Below the pieces are notes generated by a model. It saw only the letters and a program-made list of their open reading frames with translations, did not search any database and was not told the DNA's origin. Shown piece after piece: positions 55,916 to 64,000 of a stretch of 64,000 bases of DNA (positions within the stretch are counted from its first letter, which is position 1; each line of letters begins with the position of its first letter). A program made the position numbers and the translations under genes. Location: the NCBI RefSeq assembly GCF_028689785.1, contig NZ_JAQVCN010000002.1, forward strand, positions 143,199-207,198, given 5' to 3'. Origin of the DNA: Zoogloea sp. (GTDB lineage Bacteria; Pseudomonadota; Gammaproteobacteria; Burkholderiales; Rhodocyclaceae).

Positions 55916-56884
55916 ATGAGCATTATTGAAAAGGCCGTCGAGCGGCTTGAGCAACTCCAGCGCGCCGCTGGTAACGACAATGCTGCCGCGCGCCAGGAGC
56001 CAGTTGTTCCTGATGCACCCGCTGCAATCCCGCCTGTGCCCGTTGCCGCTGCCGTTGAGCGGCCCGAAGTGAAGGAGCCGGCTGCTGTGGCTCCGGCACC
56101 CCCCCGGGCGCACAACCCTGACCGTTTCGTCGATATCGATCTTGATCGTCTCCACTCCATCGGTATCGTGACCCCCAATGCACCGCGTTCGCTGATCGGC
56201 GATGAGTTCCGTATCGTCAAGCGTCCGCTGCTGCGCAACGTGCAGGGCAAGGGTGCTGCGGAAGTCAAAAACGCCAATCTCATCATGGTGACGAGCTCCT
56301 TGCCCGGTGAGGGCAAGAGCTTCAGCTCCATCAACCTGGCTATCAGCATGGCCATGGAGCTGGACCACACGGTGCTGCTGATCGACGCCGATGTCTCCCG
56401 TCCTTCGGTGCTCAACATCCTGGGGCTGCCGCCGCGAAAGGGCCTGATGGATGTGCTCACATCGAACGACATGCAACTGGGCGACGTGCTCCTGAAGACC
56501 AACATCGAGAAGCTCAGCCTGCTGCCGGCAGGTACGCCGCACCCCCGTGCCACGGAGCTCTTGGCCAGTGATGCCATGAACCATCTGTTGGCCGAACTCG
56601 CCGAGCGTTACTCCGACCGGATCATCGTGTTTGACTCGCCGCCGCTCCTGGTGACCACCGAATCCCGCGTGCTGGCGACGCACATGGGGCAGATCGTGAT
56701 GGTTGTCGAGTCGAATCGTACTACCCAGGCGGCCGTCAAGCAGGCCCTCGCTACCATCGACTCCTGCCCGGTCAGGCTTATGCTGCTTAACAAGGCCCAG
56801 CAGACCAGCGGTGGTTCCTATGGTTACGGCTACGGCTACGGCTACGGTTATGGCTACGGTCAAGGACCAAGGGAGGGCGCGTGA
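55916..56884 (+). CDS. XrtA-associated BY-kinase (tyrosine autokinase)
   Basis: MSIIEKAVERLEQLQ start; SSLPGEGKSFSSINLAISMA Walker A; VLLIDADVSRPS; Tyr-rich tail GSYGYGYGYGYGYGYGQG. Confidence 0.93.
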   Translation: MSIIEKAVERLEQLQRAAGNDNAAARQEPVVPDAPAAIPPVPVAAAVERPEVKEPAAVAPAPPRAHNPDRFVDIDLDRLHSIGIVTPNAPRSLIGDEFRIVKRPLLRNVQGKGAAEVKNANLIMVTSSLPGEGKSFSSINLAISMAMELDHTVLLIDADVSRPSVLNILGLPPRKGLMDVLTSNDMQLGDVLLKTNIEKLSLLPAGTPHPRATELLASDAMNHLLAELAERYSDRIIVFDSPPLLVTTESRVLATHMGQIVMVVESNRTTQAAVKQALATIDSCPVRLMLLNKAQQTSGGSYGYGYGYGYGYGYGQGPREGA

Positions 56885-58425
56885 AGCTCCGTCGTCACCT
56901 CCGGCATCATGGCTCCTTGCCGAGTCTGTGCGTTGCCGCCCTGTCTGCGGCGTTCGCCACCCCGGCCTTTTCCGAGGCCCAGGCGCCGATCTTCCAGACC
57001 GCCGTCAATGTGTCGGAAACCATCACTGATAACGTTCAGTTGCGTAATGGCCCGGATGCCAAAGGCGACTGGATCACCATGATCAGCCCGAGTGTGACTG
57101 CGAGGTCCAATGGTGGGCGGGTTTCGGGAAACCTGCAGGCAGCATTCAATGCGTCGCTCTACGGCCGGGATTCCGACCTCAGTCGCGGCTTCCTGACGCT
57201 GCGTGGTGATGGCAAGGTGACGGCCTGGGAGAACCTGGCTTTTGTCGATCTCAAGGCCTCGGTCAGTCAGGAGGCCTTGTCCAGTCTTGGCGTCCAGTCC
57301 GGGGACAGCCTGACCGGGCGCAGCAACCAGACGAATGTCCGCAACTTCGTCGTCAGTCCTTACCTGATCGGGCGTTTTGCCTCCACAGGCAAGGCCGAGG
57401 TGCGCTATTCCCTTTCGGATACAGACACATCGTCGACGGTGGTCCAGAAGATGCAGACGCGTACCCTGTCGGCCAACCTCACTGATCCGAATGCGTTTGG
57501 CAAGGCTGGTTGGTCTCTGGCCTTCTCTGACAGCATCATCCAGTATTCCGACCGGCGCGACCTCAACAACAGCTCGCTTCGGGGGAGCGCCCTGTTTCAG
57601 TTCAATCCCCAGGTGCAGATGCGCCTCATCGTAGGGTCGGAGTCCAACAACTTCCGTACGGTGGATGACAAGCGTTCGACCATTACCGGCGTTGGCCTGG
57701 ACTGGGTTGCGAGTCCCATGACCAAGTTCTCCGGCTTGTGGGAAGACCGCTTCTTCGGCCCCGGCTACCTGATGAGCGCCAGCCACCAGAGTGGCCGCTA
57801 TGTGATTTCGGCGCGATATTCGAAGGACGCGAGCAATACCAGCCAGTCCCTCAACTCGATGACTCAGTTCGACACCTATGGCTTGCTGATGTCGATGACC
57901 GCTGCCCGCTTCCCCGATTTTGCCGAGCGCGACGCCTTCGTCCGCGCCTACATTGCCGATCGGGGTCTGCCAACACGACTGGGAACCAGCCAGGCGGTGC
58001 TTTCGAGCGGGGTTTTTCTCGATCGACGCATCAACCTGGACATGATGGTGACCAGCCCGAGGAACACGCTCCAGTTCACTGTCTTTCGTTCGGAGCGTTC
58101 CGCTTTGACCACCCAGGATTTCGCGCTCGGACCTGATTTCACCTCCAATACCCATATCAAGGATACGAGTGGTTCGGTCAGCCTTACCCATCTGGTGACG
58201 CCGATCACCTCGGCCACCGTTGCTCTCACGCTGATGCGCAGCCAACAGGAGGGCTCGACTACCGGTGTCGATCTAAGCAACCGTACCCGTCGCATTACGG
58301 CGGGTGTCATGACCCAGTTCACGCCCAAGACAAACGGCTCCCTGATGATCCGCAATAGTGAGGGCAAGGGGACTACGTCCTATACCGAGAACGCCGTCAT
58401 CGGCTCGGTTTCCATCCGGTTCTGA
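56881..58425 (+). CDS. TIGR03016-like XrtA/PEP-CTERM-associated outer membrane beta-barrel protein
   Basis: Signal peptide; VNVSETITDNVQLRNGPDAKGDWITMISPSV; beta-strand-rich; C-terminal SVSIRF; position in the locus. Confidence 0.88.
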   Translation: MKLRRHLRHHGSLPSLCVAALSAAFATPAFSEAQAPIFQTAVNVSETITDNVQLRNGPDAKGDWITMISPSVTARSNGGRVSGNLQAAFNASLYGRDSDLSRGFLTLRGDGKVTAWENLAFVDLKASVSQEALSSLGVQSGDSLTGRSNQTNVRNFVVSPYLIGRFASTGKAEVRYSLSDTDTSSTVVQKMQTRTLSANLTDPNAFGKAGWSLAFSDSIIQYSDRRDLNNSSLRGSALFQFNPQVQMRLIVGSESNNFRTVDDKRSTITGVGLDWVASPMTKFSGLWEDRFFGPGYLMSASHQSGRYVISARYSKDASNTSQSLNSMTQFDTYGLLMSMTAARFPDFAERDAFVRAYIADRGLPTRLGTSQAVLSSGVFLDRRINLDMMVTSPRNTLQFTVFRSERSALTTQDFALGPDFTSNTHIKDTSGSVSLTHLVTPITSATVALTLMRSQQEGSTTGVDLSNRTRRITAGVMTQFTPKTNGSLMIRNSEGKGTTSYTENAVIGSVSIRF

Positions 58426-58433
58426 GAGCACTC

Positions 58434-59516
58434 ATGTACGAAGCCTATTTCGGTCTGCGAGGAAAACCCTTTCAGTTGAATCCGGACCCCTCCTTTTTCT
58501 ATGGCAGTCGTGGGCATCGCCGGGCGATGGCCTATCTTGAGTACGGACTACACCAGAACGAGGGTTTTATCGTTGTGACCGGCGAGGTCGGCGCGGGCAA
58601 GACATTGCTGGTGCGCAGCCTCCTGGAGAAGCTCGACCCCGGCAAGATCGTCGCCGCCAATCTGGTCAGCACCCAGATTGATGCGGACGACATTCTGCGG
58701 CTGGTTGCGGCGGCCTTTGGCATTCCCAGCAAACATCTCGTCAAGAGCGACCTGCTGCTGGCGATCGAGGCCTTTCTCGTGTCCACCACGGCGGCTGGCA
58801 AACGTGCTCTGTTGATTGTCGACGAAGCTCAGAACCTGACCCAACGTGCAGTCGAAGAACTGCGCATGCTCTCCAACTTCCAGCTTGAAGACCATGCCCT
58901 GCTGCAGAGCTTTCTGGTCGGGCAGCCCGAGTTTCGCACCATCATGCAGAGCCCGGAGATGGTCCAGTTGCGTCAGCGGGTCATTGCGTCCTACCACCTC
59001 GGTCCTCTGGACGTAACCGAAACTCAGGCCTACGTCGAGCACCGCCTCGGATGTGTTGGCTGGAAGGGCAATCCGACGTTCGATGTCGAGGCCATGAAGG
59101 CCATCTTCAATCACAGCCAGGGGATTCCCCGCCGCATCAATGCCCTCTGCGACCGCATCATGCTGGCTGCTTTTCTGGGCGATCAGCGCCGGATTAGCGC
59201 CGAACTTGTCGAGCAGGTTGCGGCAGAAATGAGCGAGGAGCAGGTGGTGCCGGCGGCACTCCAGAGCGGGTCTCCCTCTCTGGCGACGTTTTCGGAAGTG
59301 CAGCCTGCGGCTATCGACATCCAGCGTATCCTGGCCAATCCCGAGGCTGCCCGGGCCCTCGCCAATGTGGGGCCTGGCTATGATGCGGCTCGCTTCGAGG
59401 AGCGCCTGGCTCTGCTTGAACGGACCCTCTCGACCACCCTGAATGCCCTCAGTCAGTTGATCGGCTCCGCGCAACAGCCAGCCGGTGGTGACGGTAAAGA
59501 GGCGGTGACCAAATGA
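58434..59516 (+). CDS. XrtA-associated AAA ATPase (ExeA/TIGR03015-like)
   Basis: MYEAYFGLRGKPFQLNPDPSFFYGSRGHRRAMAYLEYGL; VVTGEVGAGKTLLVRSLL; LLIVDEAQNL. Confidence 0.94.
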   Translation: MYEAYFGLRGKPFQLNPDPSFFYGSRGHRRAMAYLEYGLHQNEGFIVVTGEVGAGKTLLVRSLLEKLDPGKIVAANLVSTQIDADDILRLVAAAFGIPSKHLVKSDLLLAIEAFLVSTTAAGKRALLIVDEAQNLTQRAVEELRMLSNFQLEDHALLQSFLVGQPEFRTIMQSPEMVQLRQRVIASYHLGPLDVTETQAYVEHRLGCVGWKGNPTFDVEAMKAIFNHSQGIPRRINALCDRIMLAAFLGDQRRISAELVEQVAAEMSEEQVVPAALQSGSPSLATFSEVQPAAIDIQRILANPEAARALANVGPGYDAARFEERLALLERTLSTTLNALSQLIGSAQQPAGGDGKEAVTK

Positions 59517-60382
59517 CCGTATCGCATTCCGACCGGGGAGGGGTGACAAACGCCCTGACCATCGACGTGGAAGACTATTTCCAGGTCTCCGCCCTAGCGT
59601 CCCATTTTCCGAAGGACGTCTGGAACAGCACACCCTGCCGGGTTGAGCGCAACGTCGAGCGCATCCTGGAAATGCTTGCCCGCAGCGGTGCCCGGGGGAC
59701 CTTCTTCACACTGGGCTGGATCGCGGAGCGTTATCCCGAGTTGGTGCGGCAGATTGTTGCCGGAGGGCATGAGCTCGCGAGTCATGGCTATGCCCACGAG
59801 CGTGCCAGTGATCAGTCGCCCGAGGCTTTTCTGGCAGACATCAGGCTCGCCAAGGTGGTGCTTGAAGACATTGGGGGCTGCGAGGTGCGGGGCTATCGCG
59901 CGCCGAGCTTCTCGGTCGGCCTGTCCAATCCCTGGGCCCACGGCTGCATCGAAGAGGCCGGCTACGCATACAGTTCCAGTGTGTACCCGGTGAAGCACGA
60001 TCATTACGGCGTTCCTGACGCCCCGCGTTTCCCTTACACGGTGGGCTCGGGGCTCGTCGAGATTCCCATCACCACGGTGCGGCGTTTTGGTCGCAACTGG
60101 CCGGTTGGGGGAGGCGGCTACTTCCGCCTTTTACCTTACCCCGTGTCGGCCTGGGGTATCCGCAAGGTTAATCAGGAAGATCGCAAGCCTGCAATCTTCT
60201 ATTTCCATCCTTGGGAAATCGATCCCGGGCAGCCCGTGGTGCATGAGGCATCCGCCAAGGCGCGCTTCAGGCACTACGTTAACCTCGCTCAAACCGAGGC
60301 CCGTCTTCAGCGTCTTCTCCAGGACTTTTCCTGGGGGCGGATGGACGAAGTGTTTTTGCCCGGCCAGGGTCTGTCTGTTTAA
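59513..60382 (+). CDS. XrtA system polysaccharide deacetylase
   Basis: NALTIDVEDYFQVSALA; GTFFTLGWIAERYPELVRQIVAGGHELASHGYAH; FYFHPWEIDPGQP. Confidence 0.95.
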   Translation: MTVSHSDRGGVTNALTIDVEDYFQVSALASHFPKDVWNSTPCRVERNVERILEMLARSGARGTFFTLGWIAERYPELVRQIVAGGHELASHGYAHERASDQSPEAFLADIRLAKVVLEDIGGCEVRGYRAPSFSVGLSNPWAHGCIEEAGYAYSSSVYPVKHDHYGVPDAPRFPYTVGSGLVEIPITTVRRFGRNWPVGGGGYFRLLPYPVSAWGIRKVNQEDRKPAIFYFHPWEIDPGQPVVHEASAKARFRHYVNLAQTEARLQRLLQDFSWGRMDEVFLPGQGLSV

Positions 60383-60393
60383 GGTTTCCCAGC

Positions 60394-61431
60394 ATGGTTT
60401 CCGTTGTCAAAGTGCGTCCCTTCGCAGAGGCTGACTCTGCGCGTTGGAACGAGTTTGTGTTTGCCTGCCCCGGCGCTACCTTCTTTCACCGGATCGAGTG
60501 GCGCGGGATCATGCGGGACGTCTTTCGTCACCGCACCCATTATCTGCTCGCCGAGCGGGACAACAGGATTGTTGCCGTTCTACCCCTGGCAGAAGTGAAG
60601 AGCCGCTTGTTCGGCCATGCCCTCACATCCTTGCCCTTCGCGGTTTACGGGGGGGTCGCGGGGGACGACGCTGAAGCCGTTGCGGCTCTTGAGGCAGCGG
60701 CTGACGATCTGGCTCGCAAGGCTGGCGTCCAGCATCTCGAGTACCGCAATCTCTGCGCCCGTCACACGGACTGGCCGCGGCAGGATGTGTACTTCACGTT
60801 TCGCAAGGAGATCTTTCCGGACGAAGAGGCCAACATGGCGGCGATTCCGCGCAAGCAGCGCGCGATGGTTCGCAAGGGTATCAAGAATGGCCTGGTGGCC
60901 AGCTTCGACAGCACTCCGGATCGTTTCTTCGCCCTGTACTCCGATAACGTGCTGCGCCACGGTACGCCGGCCTTGTCGAAGAAGTTTTTTCAGACCCTGC
61001 TGTCGGTCTTCGGCAAGGATTGCGACATCCTTACCGTGACAACGGCTGATGGCAAGCTTCTCTCCAGTGTGCTGAGCTTCTACTTCCGTGAAGAAATTCT
61101 GCCTTATTACGCCGGGGACGATCTGGCCGCTCGGGATCTGGCAGCCAACGACTTCAAATACTGGGAGTTGATGCGCCACGCCTGTGCCCGGGGTTGCCGC
61201 ATCTTCGACTATGGCCGCAGCAAGGTCGGTACCGGTCCGTTCAGCTTTAAGAAGAACTGGGGTTTTGAACCAACCCCCCTGTCGTATGAATACCGCCTCT
61301 TCAAGCGGGATGCCATACCTCAGAACAATCCCCTGAATCCCAAGTATCGCGCCTTCATCGCCATGTGGCGGCGCTTGCCTCTCGCTGTTGCCAATCGTCT
61401 CGGACCGGCACTGGTCCGCAATCTTGGCTAA
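60394..61431 (+). CDS. FemAB family XrtA/PEP-CTERM-associated protein
   Basis: ATFFHRIEWRGIMRDVFRHRTHYLLAE; IPRKQRAMVRKGIKNGL; FDYGRSKVGTGPFSFKKNWGFEPTPLSYEY. Confidence 0.94.
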   Translation: MVSVVKVRPFAEADSARWNEFVFACPGATFFHRIEWRGIMRDVFRHRTHYLLAERDNRIVAVLPLAEVKSRLFGHALTSLPFAVYGGVAGDDAEAVAALEAAADDLARKAGVQHLEYRNLCARHTDWPRQDVYFTFRKEIFPDEEANMAAIPRKQRAMVRKGIKNGLVASFDSTPDRFFALYSDNVLRHGTPALSKKFFQTLLSVFGKDCDILTVTTADGKLLSSVLSFYFREEILPYYAGDDLAARDLAANDFKYWELMRHACARGCRIFDYGRSKVGTGPFSFKKNWGFEPTPLSYEYRLFKRDAIPQNNPLNPKYRAFIAMWRRLPLAVANRLGPALVRNLG

Positions 61432-61530
61432 GAAGCGGGCCCGCATCATGCCTACTGTATCTGTCTGCAGATGCCGTCCTCGCAGACGGCAGGCGGTGCA
61501 TCACCACCACCCACAACACAGGAAAACTTC

Positions 61531-63042
61531 ATGAGCCCGCTTGTGCAGGTGTTCTCCGCCATTGCGGCCGTCCTGGTCTGGGTGGTTGCCTGGTATTTCG
61601 GGACGGCCCAAGAGGTTTCGTCCATCTGGTGGCGCTCCGACACCTTTGCCCACGGCCTCCTCGTACTGCCGATTTCCGGATGGCTGGCATGGCGCAACAG
61701 GGACCGGCTGGCTGGCCTGTCAGTGCAGCCTTCACTGATCATGGTGTTACCCATTCTGGCTGCCGGTTTCGGCTGGCTGTTGGGTGAGTTGGCCAGCGTT
61801 GCCTCGGTAGCCCATGCGGCCCTGGCCTTCGTCCTGGTTTTCAGCCTAATCGGCGTCCTTGGCTTCCGCCTGGCGCGTCCCCTGGCTTTCCCCATTCTGT
61901 TCCTGCTTTTCGGAGTGCCGATCGGCGAATTCCTACTGCCTGTCATGATGGACTACACGGCCGAGTTCACCGTGGCCGCGGTCCGCTTGTCCGGTGTGCC
62001 GGTTTACCAGGAGGGGCTTCATTTCGTGATCCCCAACGGGCGCTGGTCTGTGGTTGAGGCCTGCAGCGGGGTGCGGTATCTGATCGCCTCGCTGATGGTA
62101 GGCACACTGTATGCCTACCTGAGTTACCGCTCCCTGAAGCGTCGCCTGCTCTTCGTGGCCGCTGCGATTGTCGTGCCGGTGATCGCCAACTGGCTGCGGG
62201 CCTACATGATTGTCATGCTCGGATATCTGAGTGACAACCGTATTGCCACCGGGGTGGATCACCTGCTTTATGGGTGGTTGTTCTTCGGCATCGTCATCAT
62301 TCTGATGTTCTGGATAGGCGGGCGTTGGCGTGAGGATCTTGATCCGGTCGAGGTGGATCGGCCCTTGTCGATGGCCGACGCCACCGCGTCTCGCGGGGGT
62401 TTTGCCCGGGTTCTGCCGCTGGCGTTGGCGATTGCCGCGGCGCCTCTCGCGCTGCGCTACGTGGAGCACTTCGAACTGCTCCATCCGGAGACGGCTGCGT
62501 CGATCCCACAGCTGACGGTTGTTGCTCCCTGGACAGAAACTCAGGCGTCCAGAGCTGAGTTCAAACCCTCGTTCATGGGGTTCCGGGAAGACAGCCTGCG
62601 TCACTACACGGACGGAACGCATGTTGTTTCGGTGTATATCGCCAGTTATGCCAATCAGCAGCCGGGGCATGAGCTTGTCCAGAGCCAGAACACCTTGGTG
62701 CTGCCCAATGATCCGCATTGGAACCGCCTTAACGAAGCCCAGGGGCCGGACTCGGGGGCGGGGCGCTGGCTTGCAACGCGGATATCCCGGGAGTCGATGA
62801 AGGCTTTGGTGTGGTCGGGCTACTGGATCAACGGTCGCCTGGTCACCAGTGATTACCTTGCCAAGGGCTTGCTGGTGCTGGGGCGTCTGCAGGGGCACCC
62901 GGATACCTCGGTGTTCGGTGCAGTCTGGGCATCGGCGGAGGATGACGTGAAGGCGGGGGCCGCTTTGCAGGCCTTCCATCAGGCCAATGGGCGGGCGCTG
63001 CTCGACCAGATCGCCGCTGCCGCCCGGCCTGTTCAGCAATGA
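61531..63042 (+). CDS. xrtA: Exosortase A with fused EpsI-like C-terminal domain
   Basis: Multi-TM; catalytic region VVEACSGVRYLIASLMVGTLYAYLSYRS, IANWLRAYMIVMLG, DHLLYGW; EpsI-type soluble C-terminal domain. Start at 61531. Confidence 0.94.
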   Translation: MSPLVQVFSAIAAVLVWVVAWYFGTAQEVSSIWWRSDTFAHGLLVLPISGWLAWRNRDRLAGLSVQPSLIMVLPILAAGFGWLLGELASVASVAHAALAFVLVFSLIGVLGFRLARPLAFPILFLLFGVPIGEFLLPVMMDYTAEFTVAAVRLSGVPVYQEGLHFVIPNGRWSVVEACSGVRYLIASLMVGTLYAYLSYRSLKRRLLFVAAAIVVPVIANWLRAYMIVMLGYLSDNRIATGVDHLLYGWLFFGIVIILMFWIGGRWREDLDPVEVDRPLSMADATASRGGFARVLPLALAIAAAPLALRYVEHFELLHPETAASIPQLTVVAPWTETQASRAEFKPSFMGFREDSLRHYTDGTHVVSVYIASYANQQPGHELVQSQNTLVLPNDPHWNRLNEAQGPDSGAGRWLATRISRESMKALVWSGYWINGRLVTSDYLAKGLLVLGRLQGHPDTSVFGAVWASAEDDVKAGAALQAFHQANGRALLDQIAAAARPVQQ

Positions 63043-64000
63043 GCCCGGCCGAAAAGGACGAACGGATTCTGGTGATGCACGTGGTCTTCAGCTTCGCTGT
63101 CGGCGGGCTGGAGAATGGTGTCGTGAATCTGATCAATCGCCTCGATAGCCGACGTTTTCGGCACGTGGTGGTCGCGCTGACAAAATGTGACCCGGTGTTC
63201 TGTGCCCGGGTGACCCGCCCGGATGTAGAATTTGTCGCACTGCACAAACCTCCGGGTCACAGCTTCAAGCTCTTTCCGGCGCTCTTCCGTCTGTTTCGGA
63301 AGTACCGCCCAGATGTCGTGCATACCCGCAACCTCGCAGCGCTCGAGACAAGCTTGCCGGCATGGCTTGCGGGTGTGCCGGTGCGCATTCATGGCGAGCA
63401 TGGCTGGGATGTCACCGATCCGGACGGGACCAATCCCAAGTATCGCTTGATCCGCCGTCTCCATCGCCCTTTCGTGACCCATTACATCGCGCTTTCGGGG
63501 CACCTCAAGGCCTATCTGCGTGAGGCCATCGGGATTCCGGAGAGCCGTGTGACGCGGATCTGCAACGGGGTGGACCTGAGGCGCTTCGAAGCCCGCGGGC
63601 CGCAGCGAGCCCCGATCGATGGCTCGCCGTTCAACGGTCATGGGCATTACGTCGTGGGGACGGTGGGGCGTTTGCAGGCGGTGAAGGATCAGATGAACCT
63701 TCTACGTGCTTTTGTACTGCTGATCCGGCGGCGGCCCGATCTGGCCTCCGGAACGCGTCTGGTGCTGGCTGGAGATGGGCCGATGCGGGGCACTCTGGAG
63801 GCAGAGATTGCACGAGAGCGTGTTCAGGATCACGTCTGGCTGGCGGGTGAGCGGGGGGATGTGCCGAATGTCAGGCGGGGCTTTGACTGTTTCGTGCTTC
63901 CCTCTCAGGCGGAAGGAATTTCCAACACCATCCTCGAAGCCATGGCGGGCGGTTTGCCGGTGGTGGCCACGGCGGTTGGTGGTAATGGCGAGCTTGTAGA
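63039..64000 (+). CDS. XrtA/PEP-CTERM-associated glycosyltransferase (TIGR03088-like), 3' truncated by window edge
   Basis: ATG 63039 reads MSPAEKDERILVMHVVFSFAVGGLENGVVNLINRLD...; GT-B/GT4 features (VGTVGRLQAVKDQ; LPSQAEGISNTILEAMAGGLPVVATAVGGN); open to the window end. Confidence 0.9.
   Translation, partial: MSPAEKDERILVMHVVFSFAVGGLENGVVNLINRLDSRRFRHVVVALTKCDPVFCARVTRPDVEFVALHKPPGHSFKLFPALFRLFRKYRPDVVHTRNLAALETSLPAWLAGVPVRIHGEHGWDVTDPDGTNPKYRLIRRLHRPFVTHYIALSGHLKAYLREAIGIPESRVTRICNGVDLRRFEARGPQRAPIDGSPFNGHGHYVVGTVGRLQAVKDQMNLLRAFVLLIRRRPDLASGTRLVLAGDGPMRGTLEAEIARERVQDHVWLAGERGDVPNVRRGFDCFVLPSQAEGISNTILEAMAGGLPVVATAVGGNGELV

Overview
This 64 kb GC-rich window looks like a betaproteobacterial chromosome (Azospira/Thauera/Dechloromonas-like gene content; the taxon is inferred from gene content only). 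Left to right it contains: (1) the tail of an aromatic meta-cleavage locus, with the 3' end of a 4-hydroxy-2-oxovalerate aldolase, a ferredoxin-type reductase, a LivH/LivM-LivG fusion/LivF transporter, two hotdog thioesterases and two alpha/beta hydrolases; (2) a predicted exported CbiZ-nitrilase two-domain protein next to sodB, then xseA; (3) a housekeeping block: exbBD-lpxK-trm112-kdsB-adk-pfp, murJ, accA-tilS; (4) a DctS/DctR two-component system with a DctPQM TRAP transporter; (5) ccoI-ccoS followed by an apparent FNR-box promoter, a short structured intergenic stretch and a strong terminator, which I read as a candidate anaerobically induced small RNA; (6) ndk-rlmN-pilF-rodZ-ispG-hisS-yfgM-bamB-der-hfq-hflX-hflK-hflC-DUF2065-hisZ-purA; (7) three tandem tRNA-Leu(CAG) genes at exactly 216-bp spacing; (8) rnr-rlmB, a HugZ-like gene, and a LolA-like/ABC ATPase/DUF1302 group lacking a visible permease; (9) the start of an XrtA (exosortase A)/PEP-CTERM exopolysaccharide locus that runs off the right edge. 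The best candidates for something undescribed are the FNR-type sRNA at about 30123-30282 and the exported CbiZ-nitrilase fusion at 7500-9185. Most of the rest is ordinary core genome. All assignments are from reading translated sequence and motifs; no database search was run.
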